Assembly: GCA_958414825.1 (NCBI GenBank)
Contig: CATYXQ010000056.1
Location: 1-11,363 of the forward strand
DNA: 11,363 nucleotides
Source of the DNA: an uncultured Eubacteriales bacterium
GTDB lineage: Bacteria > Bacillota > Clostridia > Oscillospirales > CAG-272
Direction of reading: 5' to 3'
This document shows positions 5,939 through 11,363 of this stretch, piece by piece. A program made the position numbers and the translations under genes. Position 1 is the stretch's first letter; each line of letters starts with the position of its first letter. The notes beneath the pieces are model-generated. The model was not told the DNA's origin and ran no database searches. It saw only the letters and a program-made list of their open reading frames with translations.

Positions 5939-8341
5939 TTATAAACAAACCTTTGCAATAATCAACGCAGGTACAAGCCAGAACAACTGATAAATCGCCG
6001 TATACAAAGAGGAAATCGTGCCGGATAAATTCATAAAGCACAAAAAGACCGTAAGCAACGCGCAAATTGCCGCAGACGCAATGCGAACGGCTTTCATCGT
6101 ACTGATTACACGTGAAACCCGATCACACATAGTCACCGCATGTACAAGATCGCCGACGCCGCCCTTGGATACCACGCCGCTGTCCGCGCGGCCACCGCGA
6201 ACACCGTTTTCAAAATTGCGCCGCCGCACAACCTTGACCGGAAGCTTTGAAATATCGATAAAGCGCGCCAAAAGCTCATCGCTGATATTGGAATCTCCGG
6301 TCAAAATTACCGAAGCCACGCCGTGCTTGGCAAGTCGGCGAACAATCGACTCAAATCCGCCGTCCAGCGTATAGCGGATGAAGAACTTTGCGCGCAGTTC
6401 CCCATCCTGTGCAAGATACATCGTTGAGAAATGCTTACCGCCGATCTCATCACTGCGGTCGGTCACACAAAACCCGTTTTTCTTCATATAGTCGGCATTA
6501 CCGACATACAGCATCTCACCGTCCACCAAGGCACAGACGCCATCCTCAAAAACCTGTTCCAGCTTGATACGATAAGGCTTGGGGCAATCGGTCGTCATCA
6601 GAGAAAACACATGTTTTAAAGGGCCGCCAAGCCGACTGAACAAAGCGCCCATCTGCTCGATAATCGTCTCAATATCGCCTTTTCCGTAAATACGAAGATT
6701 TTCCAGCGCCACACCATAGGATGGAAACGCATCCGCATCATCAAAACAGATCAAAGTCGTGCCCGCATACTCCTCCACGGAAGTCTCGCCGACAATAGCG
6801 CTTTCTTTTTTATATAACTGTTTTGACGCTTTATAAAGCGGATAACTGGCTGAAAGAAAGAGCGTAGCCGGAAGCCCCAACATAATCACGGCGTTAAAAA
6901 CCCCAAAAGACGCATCCACGCGGTCCCCGCCTGCCATGCTGAAAATAAACGCAACCACCGCAACAGCAAAAATAATCGGCACAAGCACGCGATTGATTCC
7001 AACATCGCGTTCGCTACGACTGTCTGTGCGCGCAAAATAATTTTCTACAAAACTGCACTTTTCCACACGCAAAACCTGTGCGTCTTCGCCGTTGGTATAA
7101 TCCTCCATACCGACGATCCCCGCCGTTTCGCCCGGAAGCGCTTTCACGGCAACATACTTCTGAGCCGCATCGGAAGAAATAATGTCAAAAGCCAATTTCT
7201 GACGCCGGATATCCAAATAATCAAACAGTTTGACCGATAGTGCGCAAAGTCCCGCAGAGAAATTATAGATCGGAGCCGTAGAGCCGAACGCGCAACTGAC
7301 AATATCGCAAATGACGGTAAACAATACTGCGAGTACAAGCACGCTGTCACCCGTAATCCGGAATTTCAGCAGACTGAGCGCGCCGTTTGCCAGTTCACGA
7401 TAGCAAAGCGCGCTGAGAATCAACAAAAGCTGAAGCGATGCCATAGAATAAACCACCGGATAGTACGCCGGGTTCAACGCATCCGGCATTGTCACGCCAA
7501 GCGCCGGCAAGCATTCCAGCGCAAACAGCAAAAGCTCTGCGAGCAACGCCAAAAGCAGCTTTAATCCGGAATTTTTGCTCCATCGCTTATAATCTGCGGC
7601 AATGTCGTCCCTTTGACGCTGATACGTAAATTCATCTTTAGGCGAATCAATCGTTTTCGGAATCTTTGAAATACGGTTTTCCGACACGGCTTCAAATTCG
7701 GGCATGTCCGTATCCGGTTCCCATACGTCGGCCTTCTCCATTCCAAGCGCCTGTTTAATCAGCGTATAGTCCGTTCGATCATAATCCACGGCCTGTTGCT
7801 GCGTCTCCGACTGCTTTCGAAGCGCGTATGCCTCCTTATTCTCAATACGAGCTATGGTATATACGCGCGTATGTTTTGTATTGATGGTTTCAGAAAGCGG
7901 CTCCGTTTCCGTTTTACCGACAGAAGAAACATTCTGCTTATTTTTTTCCAGTTCGCCGCGGGCGATTCCCCAAGCGGCAAGAATATCCTCTTCATTTACT
8001 GCGGACAAGGGCGCTGGTTCGTCCATTTCTGCCTCGCCGGCAAATGTTTCATGCGCTTCCACTTTGTCAGCGGCAGGTTTTGGAATATTCATTTCGACGG
8101 TATTGGTTTCTTTTCGGTGATCTATATTAGACGATTTCTCGGTAAGCAACGCCTCAAATTCTTCAGAAAGATCAATCTCTGAATCACCGGCGGCATCCGA
8201 ATCAGCTGCCGCCTCCGTTGTTTGGACATCTTTTTGCTCCAATTCAGAGGTATGCAGATCTTCATCTGATCCTAAAATATCATCTTTTAATTTTTTCAGC
8301 AGTTCATCAACCGTCATTTCATTGTCTCTGTTTTCTTCCAT
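5939..8341 (-). CDS. degenerate P-type ATPase-like membrane protein (probable pseudo-pump)
   Basis: This 800-residue protein begins with about 255 mostly acidic, low-complexity residues, then eight membrane helices near 259-283, 293-312, 333-352, 356-376, 452-471, 479-502, 753-772 and 779-800. This 4+2+2 arrangement is that of P1B heavy-metal pumps. After helix 6 comes SVEEYAGTTLICFDDADAFP, which aligns with the P-type 'alE.l...vvcFDKTGTLT': the aspartate remains (D534) but KTGT is replaced by DADA. A vestigial nucleotide domain is suggested by GGPLKH (572-577, where pumps have HP) and DGEMLYVGN (607-615). The phosphorylation domain keeps LTGDSN (680-685) and LPVK, but the GDGxND hinge is missing. 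Helix 6 has GLPATL where metal pumps have CPC, and the actuator domain is short, without TGES. ATP-driven transport is therefore unlikely. A TTG at 8347 is possible, but AAGGA lies 8 bases before the ATG at 8341. It follows rlmB by 20 bp. Confidence 0.85.
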   Translation of the reverse strand: MEENRDNEMTVDELLKKLKDDILGSDEDLHTSELEQKDVQTTEAAADSDAAGDSEIDLSEEFEALLTEKSSNIDHRKETNTVEMNIPKPAADKVEAHETFAGEAEMDEPAPLSAVNEEDILAAWGIARGELEKNKQNVSSVGKTETEPLSETINTKHTRVYTIARIENKEAYALRKQSETQQQAVDYDRTDYTLIKQALGMEKADVWEPDTDMPEFEAVSENRISKIPKTIDSPKDEFTYQRQRDDIAADYKRWSKNSGLKLLLALLAELLLFALECLPALGVTMPDALNPAYYPVVYSMASLQLLLILSALCYRELANGALSLLKFRITGDSVLVLAVLFTVICDIVSCAFGSTAPIYNFSAGLCALSVKLFDYLDIRRQKLAFDIISSDAAQKYVAVKALPGETAGIVGMEDYTNGEDAQVLRVEKCSFVENYFARTDSRSERDVGINRVLVPIIFAVAVVAFIFSMAGGDRVDASFGVFNAVIMLGLPATLFLSASYPLYKASKQLYKKESAIVGETSVEEYAGTTLICFDDADAFPSYGVALENLRIYGKGDIETIIEQMGALFSRLGGPLKHVFSLMTTDCPKPYRIKLEQVFEDGVCALVDGEMLYVGNADYMKKNGFCVTDRSDEIGGKHFSTMYLAQDGELRAKFFIRYTLDGGFESIVRRLAKHGVASVILTGDSNISDELLARFIDISKLPVKVVRRRNFENGVRGGRADSGVVSKGGVGDLVHAVTMCDRVSRVISTMKAVRIASAAICALLTVFLCFMNLSGTISSLYTAIYQLFWLVPALIIAKVCL

Positions 8342-8361
8342 GCCCAAGTTCCTTTCCGTAA

Positions 8362-9159
8362 TTATGAATGCCGCTTTTCGGCTATCGCCGCAAGTACGAC
8401 CGCTGCGGCACAGGATACATTCAATGAATTGACATGTCCGAAATTCGGAATGCCGACCCGGAAGTCACATTTCTCAAGTACAAGCCGTGATACCCCGTTT
8501 CCCTCACTGCCGAATACCACGCCCGCAGAGCCGCTGAAATCAACCGCACGGTAGTTGTCTCCGCCGCTTTCCGCCGCATAAATCCAAAGTCCTTTTTTTT
8601 GAAGCTCCGTAATTGCGTCGGCAATATTGGTCACTTTCGCTACTGCCATATGTTCAAGCGCCCCTGCAGAAGCTTTTTCCACAACTGCGGTAATTCCGCT
8701 GGCGCGGCGTTTAGGGATCACAATTCCATGCGCGCCGAATACATCGGCACTGCGGATAATCGCACCAAGATTGCGCGGATCCTCCACTCCGTCAAGAATG
8801 ACCACAAGCGGCGGTTCGCCACGCTCGGCGGCAACGGCCAAAATATCATCCAGCGTACAGTATTCTTTCTGCGCAGCCAGCGCAACAACCCCCTGGTGAT
8901 TGGAAGTGCCGGAAAGCGCGTCCAATTTGCGTTTATCTGCCTCAACCACCGGAATTTTCCGTTCTATGGCCTGTGCAACCAGCAAGGTAATCGAACCCGA
9001 CCGTTCTCCTCGCTGCACAAACACCTTATCAATCGAACGCCCGCTTGCCAGAAGTTCCCGAAACGCATTTCTGCCGACGACAACCCCCGCACCGGCCTCG
9101 GCAGAATCAAAGTACTCCGCGTCGCGCCGATCCCGATATGGTTTTTTCTGATATGGCAT
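8362..9159 (-). CDS. rlmB: 23S rRNA (guanosine-2251)-2'-O-methyltransferase RlmB, TrmH/SpoU family
   Basis: This 265-residue protein has a basic N-terminal extension (about 1-22), then the SpoU substrate-binding domain (about 26-100, starting GVVVGRNAFRELLASG) and the SPOUT methyltransferase domain (about 117-262). The three SPOUT motifs are clear: motif 1 DPRNLGAIIRSAD with N130 and R136; motif 2 VVFGSEGNGVS (215-224); motif 3 NSLNVSCAAAV (244-254), which forms the knotted SAM-binding site. RlmB methylates the 2'-O of G2251 in the P-loop of 23S rRNA. Some clostridial paralogues with the same architecture (such as TrmH group 3 enzymes) may have other targets, so the exact nucleotide is inferred. 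The ATG at 9159 follows AGAGGAG at good spacing. It is the first gene of the unit, with a promoter and a small leader hairpin upstream. In Bacillus rlmB lies near sigH; a SigH-like gene is also close here. Confidence 0.93.
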   Translation of the reverse strand: MPYQKKPYRDRRDAEYFDSAEAGAGVVVGRNAFRELLASGRSIDKVFVQRGERSGSITLLVAQAIERKIPVVEADKRKLDALSGTSNHQGVVALAAQKEYCTLDDILAVAAERGEPPLVVILDGVEDPRNLGAIIRSADVFGAHGIVIPKRRASGITAVVEKASAGALEHMAVAKVTNIADAITELQKKGLWIYAAESGGDNYRAVDFSGSAGVVFGSEGNGVSRLVLEKCDFRVGIPNFGHVNSLNVSCAAAVVLAAIAEKRHS

Positions 9160-9172
9160 ACTGACTCCTCTC

Positions 9173-9189
9173 GCAGATTAAAAATCTGC
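9173..9189 (-). promoter_or_regulatory. leader hairpin next to the rlmB ribosome binding site
   Basis: GCAGATT (9173-9179) and AATCTGC (9183-9189) form a perfect 7-bp inverted repeat with a 3-base loop. On the rlmB message it ends directly before GAGAGGAG, the ribosome binding site. It could influence translation or leader stability, or be a protein-binding site; there is no direct evidence for a regulator. Confidence 0.45.
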
Positions 9190-9204
9190 AAACTATACAA
9201 ACAA

Positions 9205-9233
9205 AGTATAACACAAAATCCCATGATTGTATA
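9205..9233 (-). promoter_or_regulatory. probable sigma-A promoter of the rlmB unit
   Basis: On the - strand TATACA (-35, 9233-9228, 4 of 6 matches) is followed after 17 bases by TATACT (-10, 9210-9205, 5 of 6) with an extended TGT just before it. Transcription would start near 9198, giving a leader of about 40 nt that contains the 9173-9189 hairpin. Confidence 0.6.
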
Positions 9234-9310
9234 GAGAAAAAATGAAATATTTTGCGAAAAATCCCGAAAACTACTATACTCGATGCAATTCTTTTTATCA
9301 GTTTATCGTG

Positions 9311-9349
9311 AAAACAACAAAACGGACACCCGCTTTCACGGTATGTCCG
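9311..9349 (-). terminator. intrinsic terminator after the zinc-ribbon gene
   Basis: On the - strand CGGACA (9349-9344) pairs with TGTCCG (9328-9323), with an inner CCG/CGG stem, and the run TTTTGTTGTTTT follows at 9322-9311. It lies about 90 bp downstream of the zinc-ribbon stop and upstream of the rlmB promoter, so it separates the two units. The rest of the 278-bp spacer (9160-9437) holds the rlmB promoter and leader; I see nothing else in it. Confidence 0.8.
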
Positions 9350-9428
9350 CTGACTGTTGCGTCCTGCTTCGTTATCCTTTGTGAAAATTCACTCTATGGC
9401 TAAATGCACAGGCCGTTTCAGATTCGGC

Positions 9429-9450
9429 AGAAGAGACTCAGTTCTCTTCT
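9429..9450 (-). other. 8-bp hairpin over the zinc-ribbon stop codon
   Basis: AGAAGAGA (9429-9436) and TCTCTTCT (9443-9450) are perfect complements around a six-base loop that contains the TGA stop (9438-9440). No T-run follows. It may protect the message end; it could also be chance in a purine-rich codon run. Confidence 0.35.
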
Positions 9451-9716
9451 TTCATTGCGGCGAAACACTCGCTGCAATAAACCGGTCTGTCGTTTGAAGG
9501 CTGGAAAGGAACTTTCGCTTCCTTACCGCATCTTGCACAAACCGTCGTGAAGTACTCTCTCTGAGAGCGCGCCTGCGACTTTCTTGCATCTCTGCAAGCC
9601 TTGCATCTCTGCGGCTCATTCTGGAAGCCTTTCTCAGCGTAGAACTCCTGATCACCTGCCGTGAACACGAACTCCGCACCGCAGTCCTTGCACTTCAAAG
9701 TCTTGTCCTGATACAT
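9438..9716 (-). CDS. small double zinc-ribbon protein
   Basis: This 92-residue protein has four CxxC pairs: C9/C12, C38/C41, C60/C63 and C81/C84. They form two four-cysteine zinc-ribbon units. The first (residues 4-45) matches the 'probable zinc-ribbon' (zf-trcl type) pattern DKTLKCKDCGAEFVFT, GDQEFYAEKGFQNEPQRCKACR. The second (about 58-86) has CARCGKEAKVPF and DRPVYCSECF. Between them is a basic, arginine/serine-rich linker (ARKSQARSQR). There is no enzymatic domain; such proteins probably bind nucleic acid or another protein, and their role is not established. The ATG at 9716 follows GCGAGGT at about 9-base spacing. It may be co-transcribed with the sigma factor 116 bp upstream across the tRNA-like element, because no convincing promoter is seen between them, and it has its own terminator downstream. 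Confidence 0.92.
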   Translation of the reverse strand: MYQDKTLKCKDCGAEFVFTAGDQEFYAEKGFQNEPQRCKACRDARKSQARSQREYFTTVCARCGKEAKVPFQPSNDRPVYCSECFAAMKEEN

Positions 9717-9753
9717 TGCTTTTTACCTCGCTTTAAAATAGGTTGAAAATTTT

Positions 9754-9819
9754 TGCCCCAAGACGGATTTAAACCGTCACCTTTGCCATACAACGCTCTG
9801 TGCTTTAAGCTATTCGGGC
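9754..9819 (-). ncRNA. tRNA-like element, probably a degenerate tRNA
   Basis: Read on the - strand this 66-nt stretch has tRNA hallmarks. The 5' end GCCCGAA pairs with TTGGGGC at the 3' end (six of seven pairs, one G-G mismatch), with a following A at the discriminator position. TA then GCTT...GAGC matches positions 8-13 and 22-25 of a D-arm. GACGG-TTTAAAT-CCGTC is a perfect T-arm, whose loop differs from the TTCRANY consensus only at C56 (here T). Between the D-stem and T-arm are only 16 nt instead of about 23, and no five-pair anticodon stem with a seven-base loop can be formed. No CCA is encoded. It therefore cannot be an ordinary decoding tRNA: it is either a decayed tRNA gene or a tRNA-like regulatory RNA. 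A chance long-range stem is the alternative. Confidence 0.4.
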
Positions 9820-9832
9820 ATATGAACCGGAT

Positions 9833-10426
9833 TCACACCGGATTATAAAATAATTTCTTTAATTTGATTTTAATTCTGCATAAAGCGTTGTCAACAGACT
9901 TGGCGCTTTTTCCAACCCGATCCGCAATTTCAATATAAGAATAACCGCCTATATATAATTCAAATATCGTATATTCCATCTCGGAAAGCACACTGCGGAT
10001 TCTCCGGCTCAGATCAAGCATAGACTCTTTATCCAAAAACAGGCTCTGCGGATTTTGGCTGTTGCTCTTCGCAAGCTGCTCTTCCTCGGAAATATCTTCA
10101 ATATTCAATGTACTGTTTTTTTTGCCGACATACCGAAGCGTATCCGCGATGCCGTTGACGATACAAATTTTTGCAAATAAACCGAACGTCACGCCTTTTT
10201 CGGAATTATATGCAAGCGCGGCGCGATAAAGCGAAACCAGGGCACCCTGCCGCAAATCCTCAAGATCAGCATCGTTAAAGCTATGCATATACCGTGCAAC
10301 TTCGCTCTCGAGAAGCGGTGCATACAACTCAGACAGACGAACAAACGCTCCGCTGCTGCCCTCCTGTATGCGCGCAATCAGCGCTGCGGTTTCTTCATCT
10401 GAACGTTCCTGCTTGTCTTCGCCCAC
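9833..10426 (-). CDS. SigH-like sigma-70 family RNA polymerase sigma factor
   Basis: This 197-residue protein has sigma regions 2 and 4 without region 3. Region 2 (about 25-100) includes DLEDLRQGALVSLYRAAL and FGLFAKICIVNGIADTLR, the core-binding and -10 recognition helices. A linker (about 100-140) follows, then region 4 (about 143-190) with LSEMEYTIFELYIGGYSYIE and the helix-turn-helix KSAKSVDNALCRIKIKLKK. This last segment closely resembles the SigH (Spo0H) pattern 'KSIDNALQRVKRKLE', so it is more like SigH than an ECF sigma. SigH drives early stationary-phase and sporulation genes in bacilli and clostridia; the role here is inferred. It starts at a GTG (10426) with GAGGT seven bases upstream, and no in-frame ATG is near. 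It has a strong sigma-A promoter of its own. The family is usually about 210-220 residues, so this one is slightly short. Confidence 0.9.
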   Translation of the reverse strand: MGEDKQERSDEETAALIARIQEGSSGAFVRLSELYAPLLESEVARYMHSFNDADLEDLRQGALVSLYRAALAYNSEKGVTFGLFAKICIVNGIADTLRYVGKKNSTLNIEDISEEEQLAKSNSQNPQSLFLDKESMLDLSRRIRSVLSEMEYTIFELYIGGYSYIEIADRVGKSAKSVDNALCRIKIKLKKLFYNPV

Positions 10427-10461
10427 AGCACTACCTCGCGCTTACGTAAACTCTATTTTTC

Positions 10462-10489
10462 ATTATACCATTAATTTACATAATGTCAA
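10462..10489 (-). promoter_or_regulatory. strong extended -10 sigma-A promoter of the SigH-like gene
   Basis: On the - strand TTGACA (10489-10484) is followed after 16 bases by TATAAT (10467-10462), with TGG just before it as an extended -10. Both hexamers are exact consensus. It lies 36 bp before the GTG start, so a short leader is expected. This suggests high basal transcription unless repressed. Confidence 0.88.
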
Positions 10490-10515
10490 TAGGAAAACAG
10501 AAATATTTTTTTGTA

Positions 10516-10595
10516 AATTCTGCACAGAATTAGAAGTTTTACGTCTTTTGCAGAAGAAAATTTCACCGAATCAATATTCAAAACCCGATTTGAAT
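10516..10595. other. AT-rich spacer with two inverted repeats
   Basis: AATTCTG (10516-10522) and CAGAATT (10525-10531) form a perfect inverted repeat about 27 bp upstream of the SigH-like -35 box. ATTCAAA (10576-10582) and TTTGAAT (10589-10595) form a second one. Neither is followed by a T-run on the - strand, so termination of the DUF4364 gene here is unproven. The first is placed well for an operator or weak terminator. Nothing else is seen between 10490 and 10615. Confidence 0.35.
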
Positions 10596-10615
10596 CAAAA
10601 TACACATATATATTT

Positions 10616-11170
10616 TCAATTCAATAAATAATCCACTTCTCCTGCCAAAAGCGCCATGATTCCTTTATAAATCACATCCGGGCGCTCTTCAAAATTGGCT
10701 TTCATACGCTCAATTCGGATCGCCGAATCATCGACCAGTTGGATATGTAAAATTTCCTTATCCATCTCGGTAATCACACACTCAATCTCATATTTTCCAT
10801 CATCCAGCTGAGCCGTGCGACATTTTACTTTTGCGCCGCGCTTGCGGAAAGAAAGCAATTTCAGCGCGCTTTTCAGACTGTTCTCTCGAATCGACCGCAA
10901 AAGATTGCTTTGAAGCTGGCTGACTACCGCAGAACCAAGCGGAGAAATCCGATACAACGTGCCGTCCGCCCCGACCTCTTCTATGATATGTCCCATATCC
11001 AGAATCTCAGCAAAACATTCGGCAAAGTCAAAATAATTAACATACTCGTTTTGCACGACGATGTCATTGATCGTCGCAAAATCCAACGGATAATTGATAT
11101 TTTGCAGGAGATAAAGTATGAAGATTTTAATATCGTTTTTATTGGTCAGTCTTGTCTTTATTTTTTTCAT
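10616..11170 (-). CDS. DUF4364 family protein
   Basis: This 184-residue protein resembles the DUF4364 family of clostridia. Residues about 10-85 look like a winged helix: KIFILYLLQNINYPLDFATI, then the 'NYVNYFDFAECFAEIL' type helix and DGTLYRISPLGSAVV as the wing. A helical, basic segment (about 90-113: SIRENSLKSALKLLSFRKRG) and a beta-rich C-terminal part (115-160) follow. It may bind DNA, but no member that I know of has an assigned role. The reading frame reaches a GTG at 11188; the ATG at 11170 is preferred because AGGGGG lies six bases before it and the family N-terminus starts near there. It has a good promoter and follows a strong terminator of the upstream gene, so it begins a new unit. 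Confidence 0.88.
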   Translation of the reverse strand: MKKIKTRLTNKNDIKIFILYLLQNINYPLDFATINDIVVQNEYVNYFDFAECFAEILDMGHIIEEVGADGTLYRISPLGSAVVSQLQSNLLRSIRENSLKSALKLLSFRKRGAKVKCRTAQLDDGKYEIECVITEMDKEILHIQLVDDSAIRIERMKANFEERPDVIYKGIMALLAGEVDYLLN

Positions 11171-11200
11171 ACCTTTCCCCCTTTCCACACGGTAATTTCT

Positions 11201-11229
11201 ATTTTATCATGCCGATTTAAAACAGTCAA
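11201..11229 (-). promoter_or_regulatory. sigma-A promoter of the DUF4364 gene
   Basis: On the - strand TTGACT (11229-11224, 5 of 6) is followed after 17 bases by TAAAAT (11206-11201, 5 of 6), with TGA just before it as an extended -10. It lies 30 bp before the ATG. Confidence 0.8.
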
Positions 11230-11231
11230 GC

Positions 11232-11291
11232 TAAAATGCAAAAAGCGCATACAAAGCACATTTTTTGTCGAGATGTGCTCTGTATGCGCTT
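11232..11291 (-). terminator. strong intrinsic terminator of the gene entering from the right
   Basis: On the - strand AAGCGCATACA-G-AGCACAT (11291-11273) pairs with ATGTGCT-T-TGTATGCGCTT (11261-11243). This is a 19-position stem with a single mismatch, and TTTTTGCATTTT follows. It begins 15 bp after the partial gene's stop and lies directly upstream of the DUF4364 promoter. Confidence 0.88.
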
Positions 11292-11306
11292 ATAGCCGCA
11301 AATCAA

Positions 11307-11363
11307 TTATTCTTCCGGCACATACACATAATTCTTATAGCTTACTTTAGAAAAACTTCTGTA
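11307..11363 (-). CDS. C-terminal end of an unidentified protein (partial)
   Basis: The last 18 codons of a - strand frame are open to the window edge and read YRSFSKVSYKNYVYVPEE before a TAA at 11307-11309. The strong terminator 15 bp downstream supports this as the real end of a gene. The visible part is too short to name a family. Confidence 0.6.
   Translation of the reverse strand, partial: YRSFSKVSYKNYVYVPEE

Noticed and set aside
8342..8347. TTG start two codons upstream for the pump-like protein
   Set aside because: The AAGGA site would be only two bases away from TTG but is 8 bases from the ATG at 8341.
8599..9234. Open + strand frame of 211 codons opposite rlmB
   Set aside because: It lies fully antisense to a well-identified methyltransferase and has no recognisable domain or matching ribosome binding site.
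9754..9819. A tRNA on the + strand with a CTTTGCCATAC anticodon-like loop (resembling a Gly GCC tRNA)
   Set aside because: On the + strand there is no T-loop of the TTCRANY type and no paired anticodon stem; the - strand reading fits more positions.
10910..11350. Open + strand frame of 146 codons across the DUF4364 start and the terminator
   Set aside because: It runs through a promoter and a 19-position terminator stem that both serve the - strand, and has no domain.
1..11363. CRISPR array, insertion sequence, integrase, phage or toxin-antitoxin genes
   Set aside because: No regularly spaced direct repeats, transposase motifs, recombinase motifs or typical small toxin pairs were seen on either strand.

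Overview
The window looks like chromosomal DNA of a low-to-mid GC Firmicute, most probably an anaerobic clostridium of the Oscillospiraceae/Ruminococcaceae type. This rests on protein families, not on a database match: a DUF4364 protein, a SigH-like sigma factor close to rlmB, the paired TIGR03960 radical SAM and DUF2344 proteins, a small double zinc-ribbon protein, and strong GGAGG-type ribosome binding sites with sigma-A promoters.

Layout. Bases 1-1835 (+ strand) hold a three-gene cassette: a small two-helix membrane protein, a TetR/AcrR-type regulator, and an eight-helix membrane protein whose start overlaps the regulator's stop by 4 bp. It ends at a strong intrinsic terminator. Bases 1836-2130 are non-coding and carry a run of hairpins, with converging terminators at both ends. 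From 2131 to the right edge every gene is on the - strand. Read in transcription order (right to left) these are: the last 18 codons of an unidentified gene and its terminator; a DUF4364 gene with its own promoter; a SigH-like sigma factor with a near-perfect extended -10 promoter; a 66-nt tRNA-like element; a zinc-ribbon protein with a terminator; then a second transcription unit of rlmB, a degenerate P-type ATPase, a 15-bp perfect hairpin, a radical SAM protein, DUF2344, and a CapA-like lipoprotein.

How the genes fit together. The rlmB unit joins translation-related functions (23S rRNA 2'-O-methylation; an uncharacterised radical SAM/DUF2344 pair that overlaps by 13 bp and is probably translationally coupled) to two envelope proteins: an 800-residue P-type-ATPase-shaped membrane protein and a CapA-family lipoprotein. 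The left cassette looks like a self-contained regulator plus membrane-protein module of unknown substrate.

The most unusual item is the 800-residue protein at 5939-8341. It keeps the fold and the eight-helix topology of a P1B metal pump, but the phosphorylation motif DKTGT has become DDADA and the other catalytic motifs are also lost, so it is probably a pseudo-pump with a sensing or scaffold role. Second is the tRNA-like sequence at 9754-9819, which has a good T-arm and D-arm but no usable anticodon arm. There is no CRISPR array, insertion sequence, phage gene or integrase in the window.
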